NCBI GenBank assembly: GCA_000181795.3
Contig: CM012955.1
Coordinates: 11,344,741 to 11,408,740, forward strand
Direction of reading: 5' to 3'
Source: Trichinella spiralis
Lineage: Eukaryota; Nematoda; Enoplea; Trichinellida; Trichinellidae
Length of the DNA stretch: 64,000 nt
Position 1 is the first letter of the stretch. Every line of letters begins with the position of its first letter. The notes beneath the pieces are model-generated. The model was not told the DNA's origin. It worked only from the letters and a program-made list of their open reading frames with translations, and did no database searches. Below, one piece after another: positions 49,740 through 64,000 of this stretch. The position numbers and the translations under genes are program-made.

Positions 49740-52698
49740 ATGGATGACAGTCAAGTTTACAGTAAAGAAGCACGTTGCGGCTTTACTTCATGGCCGCACT
49801 GTTTGCAGGTGACCTTCGCCAGCTTGTTGGTGTTGTGCATATTTTGTATTTACGTTTTGTATCCTTCAAATTCATTTTTGAACTTCCAAGACGATTTCAA
49901 GCAAATCACTTTATCATCATCACCGTCATTGTCCGTGTCGTTGTCGTCGTCGACACCGATAAATAGTAAAGAAATTTGCCGTCCGACATCGCTTCGTTAT
50001 GGTAAATAAATCGTTTGTTGATCTTGTGAAATATTACCAATTAATATAACTGATCACTTTGACGAAATGCCATGCAAATAATGGACCGAGTTGATGATTA
50101 ACACTGGGATTTACAATTAATTGATTATTCTACTGGGGTGTACGACTGTTGAACAATTGAAGTTTGCTTTTGGCACGCAAAATGCGCCGCTGCGTCGCTT
50201 ATTCCAAGCGTTGCAGTGGAATTTGAATAATATTTTTCACTGTGGTAAAACGCGCCCAGCCGGGAAGCTTTTTCTGCTTCGCTTTCAAGTGCTAGTAATT
50301 TGTCAGAAGAGAAAGTTTTTCCATTCAAATTTTACCACCGCTGCTCGTACTTTGAGCGGCATATTTCTCTACCACATTCACTGTATCTGTCCTATGTTGA
50401 CCGTTCATGGTCGCAACAACGGTGCAATTTGGTGCGCATATTCAATTATTGTCGACGAATTTATTACTTTGCCGTTGTTTCAATTTAAATTTAAATTTTA
50501 CTGAGCATTTTACACTAGTTTACTTTTTTCTTTTTTCGCCTTCATTTTCAATTCAGTTATCAACGATGTGCATCACACTGTAGTCAATTCTCCTCCCTCT
50601 AGCAACACTTCTATTCACTTCCACTCAGCAAATGCAATAATGTTCAGAAGAGCATGTATTCCAAATGTAGACATGTATAATATACATATGTGCAAAATAT
50701 TCAGTTCTTCTCTTTTTTCTTTCTTTTTCCCAATTTTTACAAACATCTCAACAATTTACATTCTTTTTATTTAACTTCTTTTTTATCCACTGATAAAGTT
50801 TTAATTTATAACTGAAAACAAAAATAAACAGTAATAATTTTAAAACTTCTCAGGCATGTGTAACATTTTATTCTTGTTTTTAAATATTATTATTACTCAT
50901 TCGACTTTTTATGATACTTATGTGCTGCATTTCAGCGGTAAGCTTTGCTTTTCAGATGTTTCAGTTCTGCACATGCGTTCCTCGGTTGCAATTTTGGTCT
51001 CATTTTAGCTTTAACTCTTTTTTTATTGCTCATTTATTGAAGTTTCTAATATTTCAACATGTTTCATGCTAAACAACAAATATATATATAGACATGTGTG
51101 TATGCATAATTGAACAACATAAATATTAATGCACAATTAAATGCTGCTTTTATTTATGAAGCCATTTTTTTTATGGCAATTTATGGCGGCGGCGGCAATT
51201 TTATGCTTTTCACAGTTGCTCACTTCCATTAAGCTGAAAACATCTGTTCTAATGGCTAGACGAAAGCTTCCAACGAACTCTGCACAATTCAACCTGTCTT
51301 TACAAAATGGATATAAAAGAAAGAAATAATACCCACTATTGCAATTATTTAAAAAATAATTATATCAACAACTGTTTCGACAAATAATAAAAAATTTTTC
51401 CTCTTTATTTGTTGTTGTTACATTATTTATTTAGATGGAAAATTGAACGTGAAATTCAGTTCACCAGAATTTTCCCAACTCGAAGCCTTGTATCCTGAAG
51501 TGAACAACGGTGGCAGTTTTTATCCACAAGACTGTATACCCCCAGACGATGTTGCCGTGATTATTCCTTACCGGGATCGTGACTTGCATCTCAGGACGTT
51601 TCTGCTAAATATACATTCCTTTTTGATGAGGCAAAAGTTGCACTATCAAATTTTCGTCGTTGAACAAGTAAGCATTCGTTGCTGGGCTGGTGGAGACGGT
51701 TGCAATTTTTCCCTAATTTCTCTGCTTTTTATTGTCGGCGTTTGTTGTTGTGATCACGTCTGCTTTTCAAGGTTGCAAATCAGACATTCAACCGGGGAAA
51801 ATTGATGAACGTCGGCTATGTGGAAGCACAGCGTTTGTTCAACTGGAGCTGCTTGGTCTTTCACGACGTCGACTTGCTGCCGGAGAATGATTTAAATCCA
51901 TACTGGTGTGTCGACACGCCACGTCATTTATCCGCGGCCGTGGATAAATTCCAATACAAGTACACTGTTATTTTTATAATAACGCCTATAAATAATAAAT
52001 ATTTATATAAGTCAATTTGTATATTGTGAAATACGGAAATTAAGTTTCGCTTGAATAGCTTGTTTTCAGACTTCCTTATCAGACAATATTTGGCGGTGTT
52101 TCAGCTTTAACTGCGTCTCAGTTTGAGGTGATCAACGGCTTCAGTAACAATTTCTGGGGTTGGGGTGGAGAAGACGACGACATGTATTCGAGGTAATAAT
52201 ATAAAATAAATAAATTACAGTTCTTTTTTTACCCACCCACCAACCCACGCACGCATTCATTCTACTTTATCAAATTCAGTCGCTGTGAACATTTTCTATA
52301 TTCTTTGTTTCGATCAAGCATCAACATCATTGCGAAAATTAATGATAAGTTTAATGGCAGTGATAAAAAATTTACATTGAAGCATGACAACAATTGAAAA
52401 ATTATTTTTCATATATTATTCTTTTAGGGTGTTGTTAGGTCGCTTTTCAGTGCATCGACATCCGGGAAAGTACGCACGCTATAAGATGATCAAACATCAA
52501 CAAGAATCAATGAATAATGCAAACGCTTGCCGATTTAATCTTCTGAAATTCACAAATATACTCTGGCGACGAAGTGGACTGTCCAATTTAAATTACCGTC
52601 TGCTCAACATTTCTGTAAACAGGCTGTACACCAAAATGACCGTTGATTTGTATGAAGAACAATCGCGAAGGGAGATTCGCAGATTTTGTGCAGGATAA
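49740..52698 (+). CDS. bre-4: Beta-1,4-N-acetylgalactosaminyltransferase (GT7), paralog 2
   Basis: Exons 49740-50001, 51435-51667, 51772-51959, 52070-52192 and 52428-52698 give 358 residues. The last four exons have exactly the lengths of those in paralog 1 (233, 188, 123 and 271 bases), which shows tandem duplication. A membrane anchor lies at about residues 21-42, followed by a Ser-rich stem. Catalytic motifs are intact: IIPYRDRDLHL, FNRGKLMNVGY, FHDVDLLPEND, PRHLSAAVDKF, IFGGVSALT and WGWGGEDDD. The donor-specificity residue before FGG is again Ile, predicting GalNAc transfer. Exon 1 joins exon 2 in phase across a 1.4-kb intron. I found no convincing equivalent of the extra 84-base exon of paralog 1. 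One acceptor is cttttcaag (AAG). AATAAA lies at 53134. Confidence 0.87.
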
Positions 52699-53259
52699 TT
52701 AGTGTAAGAAAACTTTTTACTATATGCATCCTCTGTTATTGTTATTATTATTATCTTCTTTACGCGATTGGTGATTTCACTTTCAAAATGCCTTAGTTGG
52801 AAAGCAAGAAATACAATATATATATATATATATAATAAGCAGCAATTTTATACTCAAAAATATTTCTTTATAATTTAGCACTTTATAGTTTATGAAATTA
52901 TTCTGAAAGTACTCCATTTTCAAGTGCAAATTGTCATTACTGAAGCTGTATAAAATTGCCAGGTTTGGTGAAGCAAAGTTAATTCAGCAGTTGCTTAAAA
53001 TTGCGCAATTTAAATTTACAGATGAGTTTGCATCTAGATGAGAAAAGGTATAAACTTTCATTAATATTTCAAGCTAACAATAACAATTGGAAAACATCTC
53101 AATTATCAAAAAGTCATTGGAACAAAATTTTACAATAAATAAAAATTCATGGAATAAGTTGTTTTTCAAATATTAATTATTATTCAGATATGAATATTGT
53201 TGAAATTGAAATCATTTCCAGATAGTCATTATTATATTGCTCACTTCATTCCATCAGCG
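52699..53259. other. Spacer with (TA)n repeat and paralog 2 3' UTR
   Basis: A (TA)n tract at about 52818-52834 and a poly-A signal at 53134-53139. An acceptor (atttccag) ends at 53220, leading into the next gene. Confidence 0.5.
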
Positions 53260-56200
53260 ATGAATAATATTGAACATTTGTTAAGAGAAAAAAAGGAAAA
53301 CTATTATCCACACTACACACAGACCGAACATTCTTTGTTGAAGGAGATGAATGATTCCTTTTCTTCCGTCTTCTTTTATAATATCCACTGCGGTGTATCC
53401 CATTTGTTTATGACAACGCAGTGGTCGGCAGTCAAGGATCGTCGGACGTGTTACCTCCATCTGTGTCTGCTTGAAGAGAAATTTCAATTCACGGTATCTT
53501 TTTTTGATTTCCACTTCTCTATCGAAATGTCAAAGTTCAATAATTAAAAAGAGCACACAGTAATCACATGTTAATGTTATGCGTAACGCATGCTAATAAC
53601 TAATATTTTCTCTTTTTTTATCACACGCTGATAGCAAGTTTGAATAATACAAATTTTCTGAATAGTTCATAAAATTATACACACTATTTTATAAATTATA
53701 TTTTGAAAATATAATTTTTAAGTAATGAATAATTATCTTCTGAAATAAATGATAATTTATACGCTATTGTTAAGTCTTGTGCATTTCGACTAATCATCTT
53801 GAAACATAAAGTAAGTATTTTTCGTTAACTCGAAGGCAATAGACACCAATTAACTACAGTAGCAGGAAATGAGCATTATGGAGGACTGTGTTGTCGATAT
53901 AGCTATGTGCAACAACAAATGCTGACGTCTGCATTTTACAGTATACTTCATCGAGTGTTTTTCTTTTCTGAGAGGTAAATAATATAAATAAAAAATGATC
54001 CTTAATAAATATTCAAAAATACTGTAGTAAAATAAAAGCTTCAAAAAATTAAACGCATGTAATTTTAACGTAGTTTTTTTACATGTGCACAGTATTCCTT
54101 TGTTTCGATGTTAGGTACTGCGAACGCAGACACTTAGTTGCCTGGTCATTTGCATGATTAATAAGATATTTTAATTGTTGGTTGTGTGGAAAATCTCTGA
54201 TTGAACTTGATCAAATTGAACAATATATTTTTCTACTTTGATCATTTTGATATTTTTTGATTGACTGACTTTTATAGAGTTGAAGTTGCCGAATGAACAC
54301 TCAAAAATGAACGAAGAATCCAGTATTGTTTTGATTGGCATTTATATATTTTTATATAAATATTTATTTATTTATTTATTTATTTATTCACAATATTATT
54401 GCTGAACAGTAGAATAATTTATATGTGATAGTGAATTATTTTCAGCTTACATAGATGAGGTTGATGCGTTTTTGGCTGCAGAACACAGTTATATTATTTT
54501 GCTAAGAAGATTACCGACTAGATGTATTCCAGATAGAATTGTAAGCCGAAAAATCAATACATTTATAACTTTCAGTTTTCTCAGCTTTTGAGAACTTAAT
54601 GATAGGCAACATTTTTCAGATTTTTTCTTTTTTAGGTGATATTTTTGCAACAACTTTTCGCTGGTTTCGGTTTATCACCGAATGATTTCTTTTTTCAGCG
54701 GCGTTTTGATGAGCAGTACACTGGCAATGCATTTGTCAGAATTTCAGATTCACGTATTGTTGCTGAATTGAGAGAAAGAGATAAAATAATAGTTGAAGGG
54801 CGTGAAGTGACCATTATGATGACATCTGACGCTGGAATGCGACGGGTAATTTTCATACAAAATTGCATTTGTTTACAACTTGTGTCATATTTTGTTTAGT
54901 ATATCACTTGGCTTGATTTTTATAAATAATATTTGTTTCAATTGAAACATTATAAAAAATCACTAAAAAATTAAATTACTCTATTTTAAATTTGCTTTAG
55001 TTTATGGAATGTGGTTATGCAATGGGAGCAAATAGCACAACAACTTTTAGAAAATTGTTTGCTGGATACTTCACTATCGATGCAGGAATCGCTTGGGCGC
55101 AACAGCTACTGGAATCAGAAAATGAAAGCTGTTTCATTTTTATAAAACCTCTACCGATCCGCATAACTCCATCTCAGGTATTTTCATGTCTTGGAAAATT
55201 TTGTTTACATCTTCGTCTGGGAGGTGTTCTTGATGTTGAGGTATTGAGTTTTTTTTGTATTTTATATTTGGTCTATTTAATTTATTGCAGCTTTCACATT
55301 TATAGCTATTTGCAAGCCATATATTCATTTTGTGTATGAAATCGAGTATATTTGCCGCTATTGGAGCGGAAGTGCTTCGTGCGCAAATTGCTGGAGGCAG
55401 TCTAATTGATGCCAGTGGTGAGCTAATAGCTCAGCACTGTATTGGCGAGATACTTGAATATTTAAAAGAAATGAAGATGCGATTCTGTGGTGTATCATAC
55501 AGTAATGCGATTGGAAATTCAGGTACGTTTTTTCTTTTCAAGCTTATTAAGCGCATATATATTCTCAGTTGCTTAATTACTTCGACTTATTGAGTGTAAA
55601 CTGTGTTCAATTTGAAAATGAGGCGTAAGTTAAAAATGAAAAATAGTCGTAATGTTTTATTACCTGATTTTAAAGTTAAATGGTCCATTGAAGCGTTGTG
55701 CAAGAAACCATCATGATATTTTAAAGCAGTCACATCATTACAGTAATAATATAATAAGGAATAGTAACTCAGTGATTATTTTTATTGCTACTGTGACGTA
55801 TTTTAACTTGCGCATATAGGTTGCTGTTTCTTTTACCGTGTACTTTTGAGCAAATATGTAATATGATATAATGCAATGTAATATAATATAATGCAACATT
55901 ATATATCATTCTATTTCATTTCATTTCATTTTAGGAATTGACAGCACACCTGGATCAGCAGTGTATCATAATTTGCTGCAACTTCCAGAAGAACAGAATC
56001 TTATTGCATATTCAAACCCAAGATCTTACATGCCCACCCTTGTAGAAGGTGGCGATACAATGCAAATAGAACGACGTAAGAGGAGCATAAATGCTACATT
56101 AATAAAAATAATTATTCATGTTTGCTTTAAGCGTTAGCTTTTTTAATTGAAACTTTTAAACAATTTAAAATGCTCCTTTAATTTTAGCACTACCATTAAC

Positions 56201-56479
56201 GTGCAGCTCAAGATATTTTATTATTGGATGCTTGCCGCATGATGTGCAAAATAGGGATATGGAATTGTTGTTTTCCATATTGAAATTTGTATACTAAACT
56301 GCTAATTTATTTCATTTTTAAGCTTAAAAATTTTTTTGTGTTAGGCTTTGGTAGGTGGTATAAGGTGCGTTCATGATGGATATGGTGTATTTCATTCAGA
56401 AGCGGAAGTATATTTCACGGATGAGGCTATGGCAGACTGGATACGTCAACGTTTTGGGCAGCTGAGTGTAACTGTTTGA
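53260..56479 (+). CDS. Divergent three-quasi-RRM RNA-binding protein (hnRNP F/H or ESRP-like)
   Basis: Seven exons chain in phase: 54446-54540, 54636-54845, 55001-55177, 55306-55522, 55935-56075, 56188-56288 and 56345-56479 (TGA). They give about 358 residues. Three RRM-like units are visible: YIILLRRLPTRCIPDRI..GNAFVRI; CFIFIKPLPIRITPS..GELIAQHCI; and RYFIIGCLPHDVQNRDM..SEAEVYFTDEAMADWI. The beta1 LP pattern and the weak RNP1 fit the quasi-RRMs of hnRNP F/H, GRSF and ESRP proteins, which regulate splicing. The 5' end is uncertain: an exon with ATG at 53260 precedes, but its obvious donor (after 53493) is in the wrong phase. An in-phase donor is GTGTAT after 53392. Sequence divergence is strong, so the subfamily is an inference. 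AATAAA lies at 56697. Confidence 0.62.
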
Positions 56480-57384
56480 TAAGATTTTTCTTAATTTTTA
56501 TTTATTATCAGTTCTTATTTTTAACGCTTGCATTTGAAAAAGATTATGCTGCTATGCATCCGTCAGTAAATTACATTTTTAAACTGTGAATATTAATATT
56601 TTAATACATGATGAATAACTTGCATGAAAAGCAATAGCATGCAGATTATATTGTTTTATTGCGTAATGACGAATCGAGCTGTATGGAAAATAAGTGAATA
56701 AAAAATAATTCATGCTAAATTAATGCATCACTGAAGAGTATCACTGATATTTAACTTTATCGAGCAATTGCTGGTCGTTGAACGGGCTATTTTGAACGTT
56801 TGATTTCTTTCTGTGTTTTGGAAAATTAACTTTCAGTAACAATTATTTTTTTACATGCTTAATTTGTCTTTATTTTCCCAATTTTTCCCCTTAGCGTTCA
56901 TTGACCACGCATTATCAGTTGCTAATGAAGCCGATGGCCCATTTTACGCTGCTACTGCTATCTATCCCACGAAGTCCTCAATATCAGATAAAACTGAGCA
57001 GAGAGTAATGTTTGTGATGGTGACGGTTGAATGTGCTCTGATAAAAGACAAAGTCATTTATATTGTTCAAATTACGCCATTTGATTGGCACCGAAGCCAC
57101 ATCTACAAGCGAACGTTTTGAGCAAACAGATGTAAACAATATGATAGACATCAACGGTATCAGCCACAGCGATCGCCGGGTCAAGCGCAAATTGCAATAT
57201 ACATTTGTTGAATTATGTACCTCAAAAGCACTGTTTAGGCAATTTATTCAACAATAAAAATATATTTGCGTATTTGTTTGTTCTGTTGCGTTGCTGTGTC
57301 CTAAGCAGTGCATCAAAAGTGAAACAAACGCTTGACGGCATTAATGCAGTCGAACTTGGAAATGTACCTTGGATGAGTGCACAT
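56480..57384. other. Intergenic, one unassigned exon-like stretch
   Basis: After the RNA-binding protein 3' UTR, a tttttccccttag acceptor near 56894 precedes 75 open codons to TGA at 57119-57121 (FIDHALSVANEADGPFYAAT at its start). No ATG-bearing upstream exon fits, and the family is unrecognised. It may be a gene remnant or chance. Confidence 0.3.
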
Positions 57385-57940
57385 TTCACTTAAGTGTACA
57401 AAATTCTGGCCTAGCAAAATTCCCTGTAGCTAATTATACGGTAATATAATGGACAAGTGCAAAATTTGGTTAAGTGAATCATTTAGCTGAGGTACACGGG
57501 ATTTACTGTTCACAGTATATAGTCCTCGACTGCACAATAGACTCGTTCCTGGCCGCTTTACGTTTATCATCAGCCATAACAAATTCAAAACATCGACTGC
57601 TTTTCCAAGAAGTTACTCACAAGGAAGCTGCTGCAGATCTGGCGACAATTCAGCCGTATTTTTACGAAAACAGCACAAATCAAACAAACCTTAACCGAAT
57701 TGAAGATCAGCTAGTAACACTGGTACCACAAAATACAATTCAAGCCTACATTTCTGACTGTATTTTACTTAAAATAAATGGACATTTTTCACAGCAAATC
57801 TATTTGTAGATGTGAAGTTATTGCTCCTTTCAATTATTATTCTGCATAATTCCCAACTTTGAATAAATGCACAACTTGGATAAGTGCATGGAAATTCTTG
57901 CCAAATTCCATGTACACTTAACGAAGTTCACTTGACCGTA
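57385..57940. mobile_element. Small inverted-repeat element, Tigger/pogo-like
   Basis: The right end reversed (TACGGTCAAGTGAAC, then TTAAGTGTACATGG..TTTGGC) resembles the left region (TTAAGTGTACAAAATTCTGGC; TACGGTAATATAATGGAC..AAGTGAA). Short TTAAGTG/AAGTGCA words recur inside both ends in both directions, like the repeated transposase-binding motifs of pogo/Tigger elements. The ends are imperfect and the borders approximate. A 111-codon frame inside (57474-57809) starts at a non-ATG codon and has no recognisable transposase motif. This is best read as a non-autonomous or decayed copy. Confidence 0.35.
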
Positions 57941-58190
57941 TTCACATTAATGCATCGTTAGTGCTAATGTTTTGCAGTGCTGTTTTAGTGATTTGGCTTC
58001 TGCGTCAGTCTAAATTTAAAAGGTTACGCTGAAAATAATAACATGGCTGATATTTAAAAATCGAAAATTGTAGAAGTGTTTAAAAATGAATACTAATTGA
58101 GAACAGTTCTTTGTAATTTTTGCTAAACGTTAAATAAATTGTCACCATTGTTCTGCGGTAATATGCATATTTAAAATAAAATTAAAGCAT
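57941..58190. other. Spacer upstream of tRNA-Arg
   Basis: AT-rich, no gene seen. It provides the 5' flank of the tRNA gene. Confidence 0.5.
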
Positions 58191-58263
58191 GGGCGTGTGG
58201 CGCAACGGATAACGCGTCGGTCTACGGAACCGAAGATTGCAGGTTCGAATCCTGCCACGCTCG
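58191..58263 (+). tRNA. trnR-ACG: tRNA-Arg (anticodon ACG)
   Basis: A 73-base cloverleaf. The acceptor stem GGGCGTG pairs with CACGCTC with one G-U pair. The A box lies in the D arm (tggcgcaacgg). The anticodon stem is TCGGT/ACCGA with loop CTACGGA, placing ACG at 58224-58226. The T arm GCAGG/CCTGC encloses TTCGAAT, and the discriminator base is G. There is no intron. A TTTT Pol III terminator lies six bases downstream (58269). The A at the wobble position would become inosine, reading CGU, CGC and CGA. It closely follows the usual eukaryotic tRNA-Arg(ACG) pattern, so it should be functional. Confidence 0.97.
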
Positions 58264-58963
58264 AGATCTTTTCCTGGCAAAGTGTCTTATTACTGAATGT
58301 TTTGTCGTCTTTCGAGAAATAAAATTAATTGATAAAGAGAAACTAACAGAACATAGGAGACGCAAAACGAGTAGCAAATCGATGGATTTCACGTTGCTGA
58401 AAATTATTTCCTCTGTTGAAATTTTAAAGTGCGCTTATGATTGCTTCGTTGTTTCAAAAAATTGCTTTTCAATTGTTGGTGTATTGTCTCATTTGTACTT
58501 TAATATTGAAACTGCCGTGCAATTCGATCTGATATTTGTTTCCACACATTTATAATTAATATTTTTTGCTTAGATCGCTTCAATTCAAATATAATTTAAT
58601 ATCACTGAAATGTAAGGTTAGAGTTACTGTAATTATTTTGACGTTGCTGTATGGAAAAACTTAATTATATTTTAAATATGCATTTTATTTGAAATCAGTT
58701 GAAAATATTTTAATTTAATGATTTCATTTTCTAAAATTCAATTCTCTCATGTGCAGGTATTTTTGTTTATTTTATGCCATACTGTAGATTCAATTTGCAT
58801 TACGTATAACGTTGCATTTTCAGATTTCTTGGTATCAGGTATGTTATTCATGTGACTATTAATCAGTTTTGATACGGCGATTCTTTTTACTTTTTTGTTT
58901 AAATTTGTATTTATTGTGATAATATTTTCTTAGAAAACGTTGTCGTCATTAAATGTAGAAGGC
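58264..58963. other. Upstream region of the NOP2 gene
   Basis: AT-rich, probably the promoter and 5' UTR of the methyltransferase. Acceptors at about 58757, 58823 and 58933 suggest one or more leader exons. A coding upstream exon is possible because the frame stays open back to 58934. Confidence 0.4.
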
Positions 58964-61478
<2,515 letters not shown>

Positions 61479-62284
61479 AGAAAAATAGTGTTTTTTTGTT
61501 ATATCTGTTATCCGTTCTGTAAGGTAGCAGGTAATTTCTTCATTTTCGAGCCGGAAACGACAACAGTGTATGCATAATTAATGCATGAAATAAACTGATT
61601 GCTGGTAATTTCAATTTTATGAACAAAGTCGACTTTGCAGAGAGAAGAATGAAAAATTAGAAATACAGATTAGTGACCAGGATAAATATTGTTTTGTTCG
61701 GCAGGCATTGTTTTCATAAATGCTGATTTACATGATCTGCACAGGTGGAAAGCTGGAGACTGTTCTTTCGTATTACTTTTAACTTTTTTCGGAAATTTTC
61801 AAACGATTTCACTAGTATGCTGTCGAAAACATGTATAAAATGCAGGTCTTTATTATTCTGATCAATAGTCTTCTGTCCGAATGCCGGTAATTTTGCCTGT
61901 ACAGAACAGAACAGAACAGTTATTTCACGATAAGGATAAAAAATTAAACGAAGGCAACATAAACGAAAAACAGATAAACACTTCGTGATATTAAAATTAA
62001 AATTTCTGAAAAGAAAGCAGGAAATGTCAGTCGCTGTCAGTTTCTTTTTTCAAGATTACCTTTTGATATTTAACGACTGGATTTCAATCAAATCAAATGT
62101 ACGGACAAGTTTATATAATTAGAGTATTCCATTAAAGCTGATTTCAATATTAAATTTCATTTTTCCTATCGATTTCTGTTTTTTATGTAACATAAACGTA
62201 AACTATAAGAAAATAACAGAAAATTTGTCGTAAGGTTTTCAATGCCCTGAGACCCAGCTATTGAACAGTACTCGCGCGTTCTAT
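61479..62284. other. 3' UTR of NOP2 and intergenic DNA
   Basis: Poly-A signal at 61589-61594. A short gaaca repeat occurs near 61902-61918. No gene seen. Confidence 0.5.
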
Positions 62285-62700
62285 TATTTTTTTTTATCGC
62301 TTTTAACGTTCAATTGAATTGAATTTCTGAAATTATTGCTGTTAAATAATCATTAATTACTGCGAATCAAAGCGTAAGCGTCGCAAGTGTTCCCTTTGCT
62401 TAAAAGCACATTTCATGGAATATTGTCTTAATTGCCATAATTTTCATTGTTACGCATCTGAGTGATACCGATACCACATGTATGGCTATTTGAATGTACT
62501 TTCGCTACGCAGCAACTATGTAATGGCGATTTGCATAATTACTATAATATGAGGTCGCCCAGGGTTAAACATCATTGCAAATGCTAGGAAATTAAAGAAA
62601 TCCACTATTCATGAAATACTACTTTGCTCACGCACGGTAGCTCTGCGAATTTTCATGGGTATCCGGTAGTATGTACAGTTAAACTTCTTCCTGGATGTCA
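62285..62700 (+). repeat. Diverged direct repeat near window end, copy 1
   Basis: Matches about 63600-63985 at an offset near 1.3 kb. Shared blocks include gctgttaaataat.attaatt, tgcgaatcaaagcgta, and later ggttaaacat.attgcaaa followed by ctaggaaattaaa. No open frame is conserved between the copies. Confidence 0.5.
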
Positions 62701-63599
62701 AAAACTATGCCGCACTGTAAAAGAATATAATGATAAGTGCAATAAATTTTGTGCTAATTAAAGGTATGTAAATTTTTAATAACCCGCATTGGATGATTTT
62801 TTGAGAAATTTGATAAAGCTTACGGTTTGAGCATTTGAAATTTATGGAATATAAGGACTCGCACATTGTACGAAAATAGCTTTCTAATGTGATAATTTTG
62901 AAAAATTCTTATCTCTGAATTGTAATAAGTGAAAAAAATTCAGTGAACAAAGGTTTATAATTTTGAAAGTTCCTGTTGCTTAAATGAAAAATCAGGAACA
63001 ATTCTTATTAAAATACATTTCTTTTTTCAGTGGAAAACATTGATAGTTATATTGTAAAAATTAATGACATCATTCAGTATGCGTAGTAATTTTACTTTTA
63101 ATTTCCATTCATTTTTATTTCGACTTCGCTAAAACGTTAATTCAGTTTCACTTTTTTCCATATATCTCAACAAATACCCAATCAGGAGCTGTCAGTATAA
63201 TTTTATAATACTTAGCAGATAATTCTCTACCGATATAAATTAGTTGCCTTAATTTTTACTGAAAAAAATTTTTTTCGAAAATTGCAAAATTTCATGGGCT
63301 ATAGACTTGGTTGTTTTTGCGNAAAATCGACGAAAAATTTGTTTTCAAAATTTGGACGTTTTTTGATTGNTTTTAGTTTCATATTNGATAAAAGNAAAGA
63401 GTTTNTCTAGNAGGGTTCAACCCAGNCCTAAACAATAATTGCTGAATAAATGGGCTCTAAATTTATCGACTGCCTATCTTAATACATGGGGAAATTTCAG
63501 CCAATCTTCTGATTCTCTTCCAACGGAAAGGAGAGACTTNCCAATTTCTGTATATAAAGCNATTTCTGGCTTCCAATTTTTTACAATTCTCCTCATTTA
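62701..63599. other. AT-rich DNA with ambiguous bases
   Basis: No gene seen. Single Ns begin at about 63322 and become denser to the right, consistent with low-quality reads at a contig end. Confidence 0.5.
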
Positions 63600-64000
63600 T
63601 CGTTTTTTTACGATGAANTTAAANTTGAATTTCATNAAATTGTTGCTGTTNAAATAATTATTAATTGCTGTGAATCAAAACGTATGCGTTTGTAAGTGTT
63701 TACTTTGCTATAAAGCAAACATTTTCATGGAATGTGGTTNCCCGTTACCATCCTATTTTTATGCATTGAATTTCTGNAATGATAACCAAATGTGTGGGCT
63801 ACTTTTGAATTCAAATTCACAAAGTAATAACGGTGCAATGGTGATTTTCTTAATCAGTACAATATGTACACCCCCAAGGTTAAACATAATTGCAAAATAC
63901 TAGGAAATTAAACGAATTCACAATTCNTGTNAAACNATTGGGCGCATACATGGTNAGTNCTNCCGAATCTNCATATATNNTNNNTATCTGGANGNNATGG
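63600..64000 (+). repeat. Diverged direct repeat near window end, copy 2, low quality
   Basis: Second copy of 62285-62700. Many Ns, especially after 63920, limit any comparison. The 72- and 77-codon frames here are interrupted by ambiguous codons and are not credible genes. Confidence 0.45.

Noticed and set aside
50125-50328. Possible missing exon 2 of GalNAcT paralog 2 (either strand)
   Set aside because: No acceptor gives the needed phase with a full exon, and exon 1 already joins the catalytic exon in phase.

Overview
This is nuclear DNA of an AT-rich animal, very probably a nematode. Genes are split by many short GT-AG introns. Several genes are typical of worms: a cuticlin-like ZP protein, an NPR/GCY-28-type receptor guanylate cyclase, a class III POU homeobox gene and BRE-4-like beta-1,4-GalNAc transferases. 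3' splice acceptors often sit within about 20 bases of the start codon, which fits either cis-spliced 5' leaders or spliced-leader addition. The species cannot be fixed from the sequence. Scattered single N bases in the last 0.7 kb look like low-quality sequence at an assembly end.

Layout. Positions 1-5000 hold a minus-strand exon with a decayed neighbouring copy, a possible small membrane-protein gene and diverged repeats. A ZP-C-only secreted protein lies at 5043-5588, followed by almost 10 kb of AT-rich DNA with little sign of genes. A GC-rich 5' region (15.4-16.2 kb) leads into a 27-exon receptor guanylate cyclase gene (16327-27571). Its exons join in phase from start to stop to give 1556 residues. 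Next come two direct copies of a 3.2-kb unit (28530-31740 and 34032-37228), each with a small two-exon gene for a divergent HMG-box protein. A probable tRNA-derived SINE lies in the spacer between them.

On the minus strand are a 66-residue membrane microprotein (38012-38212) and an intronless POU-III gene (41448-42791). Two tandem GT7 glycosyltransferase genes follow (45867-47694 and 49740-52698). Their catalytic exons are identical in length, and both have Ile at the donor-specificity position. The last part holds a three-quasi-RRM RNA-binding protein (about 53260-56479), a Tigger/pogo-like inverted-repeat element, tRNA-Arg(ACG), and the rRNA methyltransferase NOP2/NSUN1 (58964-61478).

The genes do not form one pathway: cGMP signalling, neural or epidermal transcription, LacdiNAc glycan synthesis, RNA processing and ribosome biogenesis are all present. 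The most unusual feature is the HMG pair. Flanks and introns of the two copies are almost identical, but the coding exons encode proteins only about half identical, mostly through amino-acid-changing substitutions. This is the reverse of the usual pattern. It suggests diversifying selection, or gene conversion that stopped at the exon.
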